Origin: Myxococcota bacterium | GTDB lineage: Bacteria > Myxococcota_A > UBA796 > UBA9615 > JAKLKC01 | Length of the DNA stretch: 64,000 nt | Assembly: GCA_023150875.1 (NCBI GenBank) | Contig: JAKLKC010000034.1 | Location: 1-64,000, forward strand | Direction of reading: 5' to 3' | In this document: positions 9,155 through 16,617 of the stretch, in pieces | Position numbering within the stretch: position 1 is the stretch's first letter | Layout of the letters: every line of letters begins with the position of its first letter | The notes under the pieces: model-generated | What the model was told of the DNA's origin: nothing | Seen by the model: only the letters and a program-made list of their open reading frames with translations | Database searches by the model: none | Position numbers and translations under genes: made by a program

Positions 9155-9844
9155 TCAGCCGCGGCAGTGGAAGGCGAGCACCTGTCCCCCGACGCTCACC
9201 AGGTCCCCGTCCGCCAGCAGGCGCTGGTCGATGGGCCGCTCGTTGACCTGGACCGAGCCGCGGGGACCGAGGCGGGTCAAGGCGAAGCGGCCTCGCCGTG
9301 ACTCCACCGCCGCCAGCGGGGGCGAGGGCGGTCCGCACAGGGGCAGCACGACGTCCGCGTCCCGGCCGGGGCCCAGGGTACGGCGGCGGGCGTCCAGGAC
9401 GACGACCCGCTCCGCGCCCCTCTCCTTCCAGGAGAGGCAGGGATCCCGGAGCGACCACGACGGGGCGACGGAGGGCGTGTAGGCCGGCAGTACCACCGTG
9501 GGGCCGTCCGACGGCACGACGGGGGGCTCGGCGCAGCAGGTCGACGGCAGGCCGATCCCGCCCAGGCAGAGGCGCAGGTGGTGGCCCCCCAGGCGTACCG
9601 TGGTCCCGTGGTGGAGGACCACCCGCTCCACCTTGCGCTCCCGGATCACGATCCCGTTCTTGTGGGAGACGTCCTCCATGACGAACTCGCCGTCCCCGAC
9701 GTGCAGCCGCGCGTGCTGGCGCGACACCAGGGGATCGTCGAGCACGATATCGCAGGTGGGGTCCCGGCCGATGGTCAGCTCGCCGGGGCGGAGGGGCTGC
9801 GTCGCGACGAGGCTGCGGTCCCGGAAGATCTCGAGCTGGAACAT
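9155..9844 (-). CDS. FHA domain protein
   Basis: A 229-residue cytoplasmic protein. An N-terminal FHA domain has all the phosphothreonine-binding landmarks: GRD near residue 27, SRQHA near 41-45 and KNG near 59. After a Pro-rich linker with adjacent Cys residues, a second and much weaker FHA-like fold follows (LGPGRDADVVLPLCGP, VQVNERPIDQRLLADGD) without the Ser-His signature. The ATG at 9844 is preferred because GAGG stands nine bases upstream; an ATG at 9853 is also in frame. FHA proteins read out Ser/Thr kinases, and two kinases lie in this window, though not adjacent. Confidence 0.85.
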   Translation of the reverse strand: MFQLEIFRDRSLVATQPLRPGELTIGRDPTCDIVLDDPLVSRQHARLHVGDGEFVMEDVSHKNGIVIRERKVERVVLHHGTTVRLGGHHLRLCLGGIGLPSTCCAEPPVVPSDGPTVVLPAYTPSVAPSWSLRDPCLSWKERGAERVVVLDARRRTLGPGRDADVVLPLCGPPSPPLAAVESRRGRFALTRLGPRGSVQVNERPIDQRLLADGDLVSVGGQVLAFHCRG

Positions 9845-10025
9845 CCGCGTCATCCTCGCCCGGACTCGTAGGGCCCATCGGACGGGCGCCGGCACTCCTG
9901 AGCGCGGTCGCGCCCCGCAGCCGTGGTCGCGGCCGCGAGGATAGTCAGGTCTTCACCACAAGGAAAGAGCGCAGGACGGGTTCCGACAAGGGGCGGGACC
10001 GGGAGGCCCCCGTCCCACCGCGGCT

Positions 10026-10811
10026 TCACCCCACCACCGCGGGGTCGAGGTCCACGCTGACCGGGCAGTGGTCGGAGCCCTGCACCTCGGGGTGGATCCG
10101 GGCCCCCCGCAGGAACTCCTTGGCCGCCGGGGAGGCCAGGACGTAGTCGAGGCGCCAACCCACGTTCCGCGCCCGCACGCCGAAGCGCTGGCTCCACCAC
10201 GAGTAGTGCCCGCCGCCCCTCTCGAAGACGCGGAAGGTGTCGGTCCAGCCGCTGCGGATCCAGCGGTCGAGCTCCTGGCGCTCCTCCGGCAGGAAGCCGC
10301 TGACCTCGCGGTTCTCCCTTGGACGGGCCAGGTCGATCTCGGTGTGGGCGGTGTTGAAGTCCCCCATGACCAGTACCCTCCCGCCCCCCCGCCTCTCGGG
10401 CTCCAGCACGTCGAAGAGACGCCGGTAGAACCCGAGCTTGAAGGGGACGCGGCCGTTGTCCCGGTCCTTCCCGTTCCCGTTGGGGAAGTACACGTTGGCG
10501 ACGGTCAGCCGGCCGAACCGCGCGATCTGCACCCTCCCCTCCGCGTCGAACTCCGGCGCCCCCAGCGAGGTGAGCACGGCGTCGGGTCGGCGACGGCTGT
10601 ACAGGGCCACGCCGCTGTAGCCCGCCCTCTCGGCGGAGGACACGTCGAAGTGCCACCCCTCCGGCGCGTCGAGCTCCGGGGGGACCTGGTCCCGTCCGGC
10701 CCTCACCTCCTGGAGACCGACGACGGCGCCCCCGCAGCCGTCGAGCCAGGCCCGCAGCCCCTTCCGGGCCGCGGCCCGGATCCCGTTCACGTTCCACGAG
10801 TAGATCCGCAT
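10026..10811 (-). CDS. xth: Exodeoxyribonuclease III / AP endonuclease
   Basis: A 261-residue member of the EEP nuclease family that cleaves DNA at abasic sites and removes 3' blocks during base excision repair. Landmarks are WNVNGIRA (N-terminal Asn), LQEVRA (metal Glu), NVYFPNGNG, VMGDFNTAH (catalytic Asp and Asn), GWRLDYVLAS and the terminal GSDHCPVSVDL (catalytic Asp-His). The frame is open far upstream, but the ATG at 10811 gives the canonical MRIYSWNVNGIR start and follows GAGAGG. It ends 181 bases upstream of the FHA gene on the same strand; a shared transcript is possible. Confidence 0.95.
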   Translation of the reverse strand: MRIYSWNVNGIRAAARKGLRAWLDGCGGAVVGLQEVRAGRDQVPPELDAPEGWHFDVSSAERAGYSGVALYSRRRPDAVLTSLGAPEFDAEGRVQIARFGRLTVANVYFPNGNGKDRDNGRVPFKLGFYRRLFDVLEPERRGGGRVLVMGDFNTAHTEIDLARPRENREVSGFLPEERQELDRWIRSGWTDTFRVFERGGGHYSWWSQRFGVRARNVGWRLDYVLASPAAKEFLRGARIHPEVQGSDHCPVSVDLDPAVVG

Positions 10812-11004
10812 GCGCCTCTCCCCGGGGGGGCCCTCCGCGCGCCGCGCGGCCCGTGTGGGACGTTCGCAGAGGGAGGCCGGGGTGTAAAGGGGAGCGCCGG
10901 GAGCCTCCCGCGATCCGCCGCTTGCGCGGCGCGGCGCCCCCTGGTACGTTCCCCCCGACCTCGGCGGCGGTCGGCGCTCCCGGGGTCGTTCGAAAAACCG
11001 AATC

Positions 11005-11190
11005 GAGCGGATGCGGTGCCCCAAGGATGGGGTGAAACGGGAAGCCGGTGAGCCGGGGGAACCGCCCCCAGCGAGACCGGCGCGGCCCCCGCCACTGTGA
11101 CCGGGGACGGGCGCACACGATGCCACCGAGGGCAGCTCGGGAAGGCGTGCGTCCCGGCAGATCCGGAAGCCAGGAGACCGGCCGATCCGC
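11005..11190 (+). ncRNA. Cobalamin riboswitch
   Basis: The hallmarks appear in order: a GGTGCC...GGGGTGAAACGGGAAGCCGGTGAG region (about 11014-11053), CCCGCCACTGTGA (11087-11100) and the B12 box GGAAGCCAGGAGACCGGCC (11165-11183). The element lies 19-150 bases upstream of a TonB-dependent receptor gene, the classic btuB arrangement, where bound adenosylcobalamin lowers expression. Whether it works by termination or by hiding a ribosome-binding site is not decidable by eye. The boundaries are approximate. Confidence 0.93.
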
Positions 11191-11322
11191 GGCGTTGTCG
11201 TCCTTCGGGTGGAGGGGCGCGCGCTCGGACTACGCTCCCCGCCAGGAACGCTCCGAGCCCGCGCGGCGAAGGCCCAGCCGGGCCCCGCCGCTCCGCCTCC
11301 CGAGGCGCGGCCGGGGCGTCCC

Positions 11323-13509
11323 GTGGTCCTCCCGTCCTCCCCACTCCTCGCTCTCCTCCGCCGGGTCGCCGGCCGGGTGGCGGCGTGCCTCGTCCTCGCC
11401 CCCGGGGCGATGGCGGGCGAGGCCGAGGGATCGGAGGACGCCGACTCCGGAGCCCCGGGGATCGCCCGCGCCGCCGACGACACCGTGGACGTCGTCGCCG
11501 AGGCCGAGGAGGGAGCCGCCCCCGATCCCGCCGACACCTCCGGCGCGGTCACGGTGGTCCGGTCCGACGACCCCACGCTCCCGCCCGGCGCCGACCTCGG
11601 CGACGCCCTCTCCGCGGCCCCGGGCGTCCACGTCCGCAGGCTCGGGGGGCTGGGCGACTACACCACCGCCACCATCCGGGGCTCCACCGCGCGCCAGGTG
11701 GAGGTCTTCCTGGACGGCGTCCCCCTCAACCCCGACGGCCTCGGGGTCGTCAACCTCGCCGAGCTGCCCCTGTCGGGGCTGGAGCGGGTGGAGGTCTGGC
11801 GGGGCGGCGCTCCCGCGTGGCTCGGCTCGGCGGCCATGGGGGGCGTGGTCAACCTCGTCACCCCCACCGGGGACCGCCCCCCGACCCGCATCGAGGGCGC
11901 CTACGGGCAGTACGTCACCCGCCGCGTCCACGCCTCGGGGGGCACGGACCTGGGCCGGGGGGCCGACCTGCGTCTCTCCGTCGACTCCTTCGGCACCCGC
12001 GGCGACTTCGCCTACTTCGACGACCGGGCCACCCCCTACAACCTCTTCGACGACCGCACCGTCACCCGCGAGAACAACGACAAGCAGGACATCTCGGTGC
12101 TCGCCCGGGTGCGGGGCGGTTCGGACCGGCTCTCCCTGACCTTCCAGGACGGCTTCTACGCCCGGGACGAGGGGATCCCGGGCAACGCCCACGACCCCGC
12201 CCTGTCGGCCCACCTCTCCACGGTCCGGAACCTGGCCCACCTGGCCCTGGGGGTCCCCCTCCCCCGGGCGGGCCGCGTGGACGCCCGCCTGTACCACCAG
12301 TACCGCCGGGAGCACTACACCGACCTGGGGGGCGAGGTCGGCTGGGGGGTCTACGACCAGGTCTACCGCTATCACGACCTCGGGGGGACCGCGCGGGTCC
12401 GGCTGGTCCCCCTCCCCTTCCTGGCCGCGGACGTCTCCGCCGCGCTGCGGGTCGACACCTACCAGCCCTACAGCCTCCTGGAGGATCCCCCCACCGACGG
12501 CACGCGGTGGCGCGGCACCGGCCGCCTCTCCGGCGAGGCTTCCCTCTCGCTTTGGGGCGACCGCCTGAGGGTCTCCGCCGTCCTGGAGGGGCGGATCGTC
12601 GACGACCGCTTCCTGGGGGAGGTCCCCTACAGCACCCTCCGGGTGAACGAGGGGGCCGAGCCCGTGCGGTTCCCCTTCACGCCCCGGCTGGGGGTGCGCT
12701 TCCGCCCCGTCGCCGCCCTGACCCTCAAGGCCAACGCCGGCCGCTACGTCCGCCTGCCGGACTTCATGGAGATCTACGGCAACCGCGGCGCCCTCATCGG
12801 CAACTACGACCTGCGCCCCGAGTCGGGGACCACCCTCGACGCGGGGGCGCGGTTCGAGGGGACGGTGGGCAAGACCCGGGCGGCCGCGGAGGTGGTGTTC
12901 TTCCACACCGCGAGCGAGGACCTCATCGCCTACGTCACCAACGCCCAGCGCCAGGCGATGCCCATCAACCTGGGCGCCGCCCGGGTCTCGGGGGTGGAGG
13001 CGGGCGTCCAGGCGACGGTGCTGGGCCTCCTGCACCTGGGCGCCGACCTGACCTGGGCCGACTCCCGCAACGACTCGCCGGACGACGCCTACGCCGGCAA
13101 CCGGATCCCCCACCTCCCCGAGTGGGAGGTCCAGGCCCGGGTGGCCCTGGTCTGGCCCTTCCTGCGGCTGGGTTGGAGCGTGAGCCACACCGCGGGCACC
13201 TTCGAGGACGCCACCAACTGGTACCTGGAGCCCCCCCGCACCGTCCACGGCGCCCACCTCCGGGTGCAGCCCGGCCGCCGCTGGCCCTTCCTGGCCCTCG
13301 AGGTCCGGAACCTCACCGACGAGCGGGTCGCCGTGGTGCCCGCCAACCCCCTGGACCCCACCGGCGACGCCCGCGCCGTCAAGGCGCTGACCGACTTCAC
13401 GGGCTACCCCACGCCCGGACGCACCTTCCTCGCGACCATCGGCCTCACCCTCCCGGGGCCGTCCCCCCACCCCCGACCCGAAGCGCCCCCAAGCGGGGCC
13501 AAGGAGTAG
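11323..13509 (+). CDS. btuB: BtuB-type TonB-dependent cobalamin receptor
   Basis: Outer-membrane receptor for vitamin B12 uptake. The plug domain is clear (DLGDALSAAPGVHVRRLGGL, STARQVEVFLDGVPLN, LERVEVWRGGAPAWLG, GGVVNLVTP). It is followed by a 22-strand-type barrel with receptor signatures (YVRLPDFMEIYGNRG, LRPESGTTLDAG) and a C-terminus typical of the family (YPTPGRTFLATIGLTL). The riboswitch just upstream supports the substrate. The frame is open from a GTG at 11209 without a ribosome-binding site; the GTG at 11323 begins a better signal peptide (cleavage after AMA) and is preferred, giving 728 residues. It heads a three-gene operon. Confidence 0.9.
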   Translation: MVLPSSPLLALLRRVAGRVAACLVLAPGAMAGEAEGSEDADSGAPGIARAADDTVDVVAEAEEGAAPDPADTSGAVTVVRSDDPTLPPGADLGDALSAAPGVHVRRLGGLGDYTTATIRGSTARQVEVFLDGVPLNPDGLGVVNLAELPLSGLERVEVWRGGAPAWLGSAAMGGVVNLVTPTGDRPPTRIEGAYGQYVTRRVHASGGTDLGRGADLRLSVDSFGTRGDFAYFDDRATPYNLFDDRTVTRENNDKQDISVLARVRGGSDRLSLTFQDGFYARDEGIPGNAHDPALSAHLSTVRNLAHLALGVPLPRAGRVDARLYHQYRREHYTDLGGEVGWGVYDQVYRYHDLGGTARVRLVPLPFLAADVSAALRVDTYQPYSLLEDPPTDGTRWRGTGRLSGEASLSLWGDRLRVSAVLEGRIVDDRFLGEVPYSTLRVNEGAEPVRFPFTPRLGVRFRPVAALTLKANAGRYVRLPDFMEIYGNRGALIGNYDLRPESGTTLDAGARFEGTVGKTRAAAEVVFFHTASEDLIAYVTNAQRQAMPINLGAARVSGVEAGVQATVLGLLHLGADLTWADSRNDSPDDAYAGNRIPHLPEWEVQARVALVWPFLRLGWSVSHTAGTFEDATNWYLEPPRTVHGAHLRVQPGRRWPFLALEVRNLTDERVAVVPANPLDPTGDARAVKALTDFTGYPTPGRTFLATIGLTLPGPSPHPRPEAPPSGAKE

Positions 13510-13512
13510 ACC

Positions 13513-14691
13513 ATGCGTGGACCTTCCTTCGAGACCGCCTGGCTCGCCACCGCCCTCCTGGCCGTGGCCGCCGGCTGCACCCCCGCCAGCGACGATGACG
13601 ACTCCGCGGGCGCGGACGACGACTCCGCGGGCGCGGACGACGACACCGCCGGCGACGACGACGTCGCGGCGGGCGCCACCCACGCGGTGGTGACGACGAC
13701 GGACTACTCCGTCGGCTCCCTCGCCCTGGTGGAGCTGGACGGCTGGGCCGTCCAGGACGAGATCGTCACCACGTCCGGCGATCCCTCGGTGACCGTGGAC
13801 GACGGCACGATCCTGGTGGTCAACGCCTTCGGGGCGGACAACCTCACTGCCTACGACCCCGAGGACTTCTCGGCCCCCCTGTTCCAGGTCAGCACCGGCG
13901 CCGGCAGCAACCCGCGGCGGGTGGCCTCGTGCGGGGGAGCCTACTTCGTGACCCGCTACGAGGAGGCGTCGTTGCTGGTGCTGGACCCGGGGACCGGCCA
14001 GACCGTGGGCACCGTCGACCTGTCGAGCTGGGACGACGGCGACGGCACCCCCGAGGCGTTCTCGGCCCTCGCCCTGGGCGACACGCTCTACGTGAGCCTC
14101 CAGCGGTTCGAGCGCGCCGGCTACGTGTGGACGCCGGCCGCCGACGGCGGGCGGATCCTGGAGATCGACTGCGGCACCCGGACCGTGCTGAGGGAGTTCA
14201 CCACCGGCCCGTCCCCGACCCTGGCCCGCCACCCCATGGACCCGGGCAAGCTGCTGGTCTTCGAGGGCGTCTACTACGACGAGACCTTCGCCGTGGCCCA
14301 GGACGGCGGTGCCCGGGTCTTCGATCCCGGGACCGGCGCCCTCGACGCGGGCTACACCTGGCCGGAGGCGGAGGTGGGGGGCAACCTCGCCGGCTTCGGC
14401 GGCCTGGCCAGCGGCAAGGGGATCCTCGCCGTCGGCACCGACGGGGGCTCGCGGATCTACTGCGCCGACCTCGCCGCCGGCACCGCGACCCTGCTGGACG
14501 AGAGCACCTCATTCGTCAACGACGTCGCGGCGGACGACCGCGGGGACGTGTGGGTGGTGCAGCGGGTGTCCTGGCTGGACCCCGACTCCGACGCCGGGCT
14601 GAGGGTCTTCGAGGCCGAGACCTGCACCGAGCGGACCGCCGGGGGGTGGATCGCCACGTCCCTCGAGCCCTACGCGGTGGCCTTCCTGTGA
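13513..14691 (+). CDS. BtuG-like beta-propeller surface lipoprotein
   Basis: A 392-residue lipoprotein (VAAGC, Cys22) with a short DDDS/DDDT acidic linker (residues 26-50). The rest is repeated four-strand blades of YncE/quinoprotein type, for example VTTTDYSVGSLALVEL, ILVVNAFGADNLTAYDP and YVSLQRFERAGYVWTP. It starts three bases after btuB and so falls under the cobalamin riboswitch. In Bacteroidota, BtuG is a surface beta-propeller lipoprotein that binds B12 and caps BtuB; the gene order and fold here suggest the same job. Homology to BtuG itself is not shown. Confidence 0.7.
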   Translation: MRGPSFETAWLATALLAVAAGCTPASDDDDSAGADDDSAGADDDTAGDDDVAAGATHAVVTTTDYSVGSLALVELDGWAVQDEIVTTSGDPSVTVDDGTILVVNAFGADNLTAYDPEDFSAPLFQVSTGAGSNPRRVASCGGAYFVTRYEEASLLVLDPGTGQTVGTVDLSSWDDGDGTPEAFSALALGDTLYVSLQRFERAGYVWTPAADGGRILEIDCGTRTVLREFTTGPSPTLARHPMDPGKLLVFEGVYYDETFAVAQDGGARVFDPGTGALDAGYTWPEAEVGGNLAGFGGLASGKGILAVGTDGGSRIYCADLAAGTATLLDESTSFVNDVAADDRGDVWVVQRVSWLDPDSDAGLRVFEAETCTERTAGGWIATSLEPYAVAFL

Positions 14692-15044
14692 TCCGACACT
14701 CCTCCCCGACCCGCGCCGCCCCGGGGGGCGCGGGACTCCTGGCCGCCCTCGCGTCGCTGGCGGGCTGCCACCCCACCCCCGCCTGCGACGCGATGTGCGA
14801 GCCCGCGGCGGCGCGGTTCGAGGCGTGCCTGGACGAGTGGGGCCTCGGGTGGGGCGAGACGTCGGGCTACGAAGACCGCGACGACCACCTGGGCTGGTGC
14901 GCCACCTGGGTCCAGGAGCAGCGGGCCCTGGCCCGGGACGACGGGGGAGCCGGCGCTTTCGCGGCGCTGGAGAGTCGCTGCGGAGGGATGATGGAGACCT
15001 TCTCGGAGGGGGGGTGCGACGCGTACTACTCGGCCTGGCAGTAG
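14688..15044 (+). CDS. Small Cys-rich lipoprotein in cobalamin operon
   Basis: A 118-residue protein starting at a GTG that overlaps the previous stop by four bases (GTGA), so it is probably translationally coupled. The signal peptide ends in LAGC (Cys27). The mature part has six further Cys in an even spread (PAC, AMC, EAC, GWC, SRC, GGC), consistent with three disulfides, in a mostly helical acidic domain. No known family was recognised. As the third gene behind the riboswitch it may assist B12 capture or stabilise the BtuB/propeller complex, by inference from position only. Confidence 0.65.
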   Translation: MIRHSSPTRAAPGGAGLLAALASLAGCHPTPACDAMCEPAAARFEACLDEWGLGWGETSGYEDRDDHLGWCATWVQEQRALARDDGGAGAFAALESRCGGMMETFSEGGCDAYYSAWQ

Positions 15045-15063
15045 CGAGTCCTCGCCCCCCCGC

Positions 15064-15711
15064 CTACTTCGGCATGCCTCCGGTGGCGGGGGGCAGGTCG
15101 AACTCGGGGGCGGCGGGGCCGGTGGGGTCCGGGGCCGTCGCGGCGTCTCCGGGGCGGAGGTTAGGCCGGCGCTCCTCTCCTTCCTTGACCACGTCCACCA
15201 GCAGCCCGTTGGCGAAGTACACCAGCTTGTCGAAGCTCTCGTTCCGGTAGCCGCTCGGGCTGTCGGGGAACGACACGAACTCCCGGCCCTTCTTGTCCTT
15301 CTCCCAGCGGTAGTACAGCACGTCCACGTAGACGCCATCCTCGACGTCCTTGCGGATCTTGTAGGCCTTGCCCCAGGCCATGTACAGGGCGTCCCGGTCG
15401 AACCCGGGGAGGACCCGGCCCAGGGCGATGGCCTGCTGCTGCTCGGGCTGGAGGCGCTCCCACTTCTGCCAGTACCCCGTGTCCTCAAGGAACTTCTGCC
15501 GCTCCTCCGGCGTGCGGAGGTTGCTCAGGTAGACCGTCTGCTCTTCCTCGGTCATGAAGATCCGCAGGGCCATGAACACGGCGCGCTCCGCCTCGGGGAG
15601 CTTCTTGGCGAGCTTGTCGAGGTTGGCGGCCCAGGCGGCGGTCGCCAGGAGCGTGGAGAGGATGAGGGTGGCCAGCCCGGCCAGCCCGGCGGAACGGATC
15701 GCGCGTCGCAT
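15064..15711 (-). CDS. Secreted protein, possibly GWxTD-like
   Basis: A 215-residue exported protein. The ATG at 15711 follows GAGG with seven-base spacing and begins a signal peptide (MRRAIRSAGLAGLATLI, cleavage after AWA). The mature part is helical: LPEAERAVFMALRIFMTEEE, TPEERQKFLEDTGYWQKW, then FDRDALYMAWGKAYKIRKD, which loosely resembles the 'tDRGxxYxxxGxPdeI' core of GWxTD proteins. The C-terminal 40 residues are Pro-rich and disordered. It follows batE by 123 bases on the same strand and could be the last gene of that operon. The family call is tentative. Confidence 0.55.
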   Translation of the reverse strand: MRRAIRSAGLAGLATLILSTLLATAAWAANLDKLAKKLPEAERAVFMALRIFMTEEEQTVYLSNLRTPEERQKFLEDTGYWQKWERLQPEQQQAIALGRVLPGFDRDALYMAWGKAYKIRKDVEDGVYVDVLYYRWEKDKKGREFVSFPDSPSGYRNESFDKLVYFANGLLVDVVKEGEERRPNLRPGDAATAPDPTGPAAPEFDLPPATGGMPK

Positions 15712-15834
15712 CGCTGTCCTCGTCTCCAGTCGCACCCGCGGGTCCCCGCGGATGGCCTCGCATCGTACACCCCAGGCCCGGCCGGGGTAAAGGAACGCCC
15801 CCGGGGACGCGCCCATGGGGGCCGGCATTCGGCC

Positions 15835-16617
15835 CTACCACTCCACGATGCCCACCGCCCCCTCGTCCACCCACCCCCTCTTGCCGTCCGGGAGCTCCAC
15901 CAGGAGCCAGCCCGAGTCCCTCTTCCGAACCGTCACCTCGGCCCCCTCGTGGAGTTTGAAGAGGTCGGTGCTCGCCCGGTCGCGGCCCGAGCGCACGGTG
16001 GCCTCGGGCAACAGGACCACCCCCGGGGGGGCGGAGCGCATTCCCGCCGACCGGACCACCGCGCCCCCCAGGAACGCCGCCGTCAGCACCGCCGCCGCCG
16101 CCACGGCGAAGGTCAGCCTCTCGCTCCGGCGGAAGAGGCGAGCCGCGGCCAGGGTCCAGAGCAGCACGTTCAAACAGACCGCGGCGGTCCACAGCTCCCG
16201 CGGGGAGAGGCCGTCGTACCAGAACAGGAGGGTGCGCCGCAGGGCCGAGCGCTCCGCCTCGGGGGAGGCGAGGGCGTCCTTGCGCTGCTTGCGCGCGGTC
16301 TCGATGTTGGCCGCCAGGTCTCCGTCCCGGGGCAGGTCGATGCCGGCGTGGCGCCACGCCAGGATCGATCCCCCCAGGTCCCCCAAGCGGTAGCGGGCGT
16401 TGCCCAGGTCATAGAAGAGGTGCCCGTTCCGGATCCCCCGGGCCACCAGGGAGTCGTAGCAGGAGGCCGCCTGTTCGTAGTCGCCGGCGTCGTACAGGCG
16501 GTTGCAGGCGTCGAAGACCTGTTCGGGGCTGTCCTCGGCGGCGGTGGCGACGACCGCGCCGGCGGCGAGCCGGAGGACCACCAGGGCGGCGACCCGCGTC
16601 GCTCGGCCGGACTTCAA
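15835..16617 (-). CDS. batE: BatE-like TPR/SH3 membrane protein
   Basis: A 260-residue membrane-anchored protein. An N-terminal signal or anchor is followed by TPR units (ACNRLYDAGDYEQAASCYDSL, LFYDLGNARYRLGDLGGSI). Two membrane segments lie around residues 125-180, and a C-terminal SH3b domain ends the protein (VVLLPEATVRSGRD, KLHEGAEVTVRKRDSGWLLVEL, KRGWV). The start is a TTG overlapping the batD stop (TTGA), with GAGAAGAGG just upstream. BatE proteins belong to Bat (Bacteroides aerotolerance) operons and are thought to act in a periplasmic complex with the VWA proteins. The exact biochemical role is unknown in the family. Confidence 0.8.
   Translation of the reverse strand: MKSGRATRVAALVVLRLAAGAVVATAAEDSPEQVFDACNRLYDAGDYEQAASCYDSLVARGIRNGHLFYDLGNARYRLGDLGGSILAWRHAGIDLPRDGDLAANIETARKQRKDALASPEAERSALRRTLLFWYDGLSPRELWTAAVCLNVLLWTLAAARLFRRSERLTFAVAAAAVLTAAFLGGAVVRSAGMRSAPPGVVLLPEATVRSGRDRASTDLFKLHEGAEVTVRKRDSGWLLVELPDGKRGWVDEGAVGIVEW

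Noticed and set aside
10787-11576. N-terminal 250-residue extension of exonuclease III
   Set aside because: Low-complexity and antisense to the cobalamin riboswitch; the ATG at 10811 is canonical for the family.
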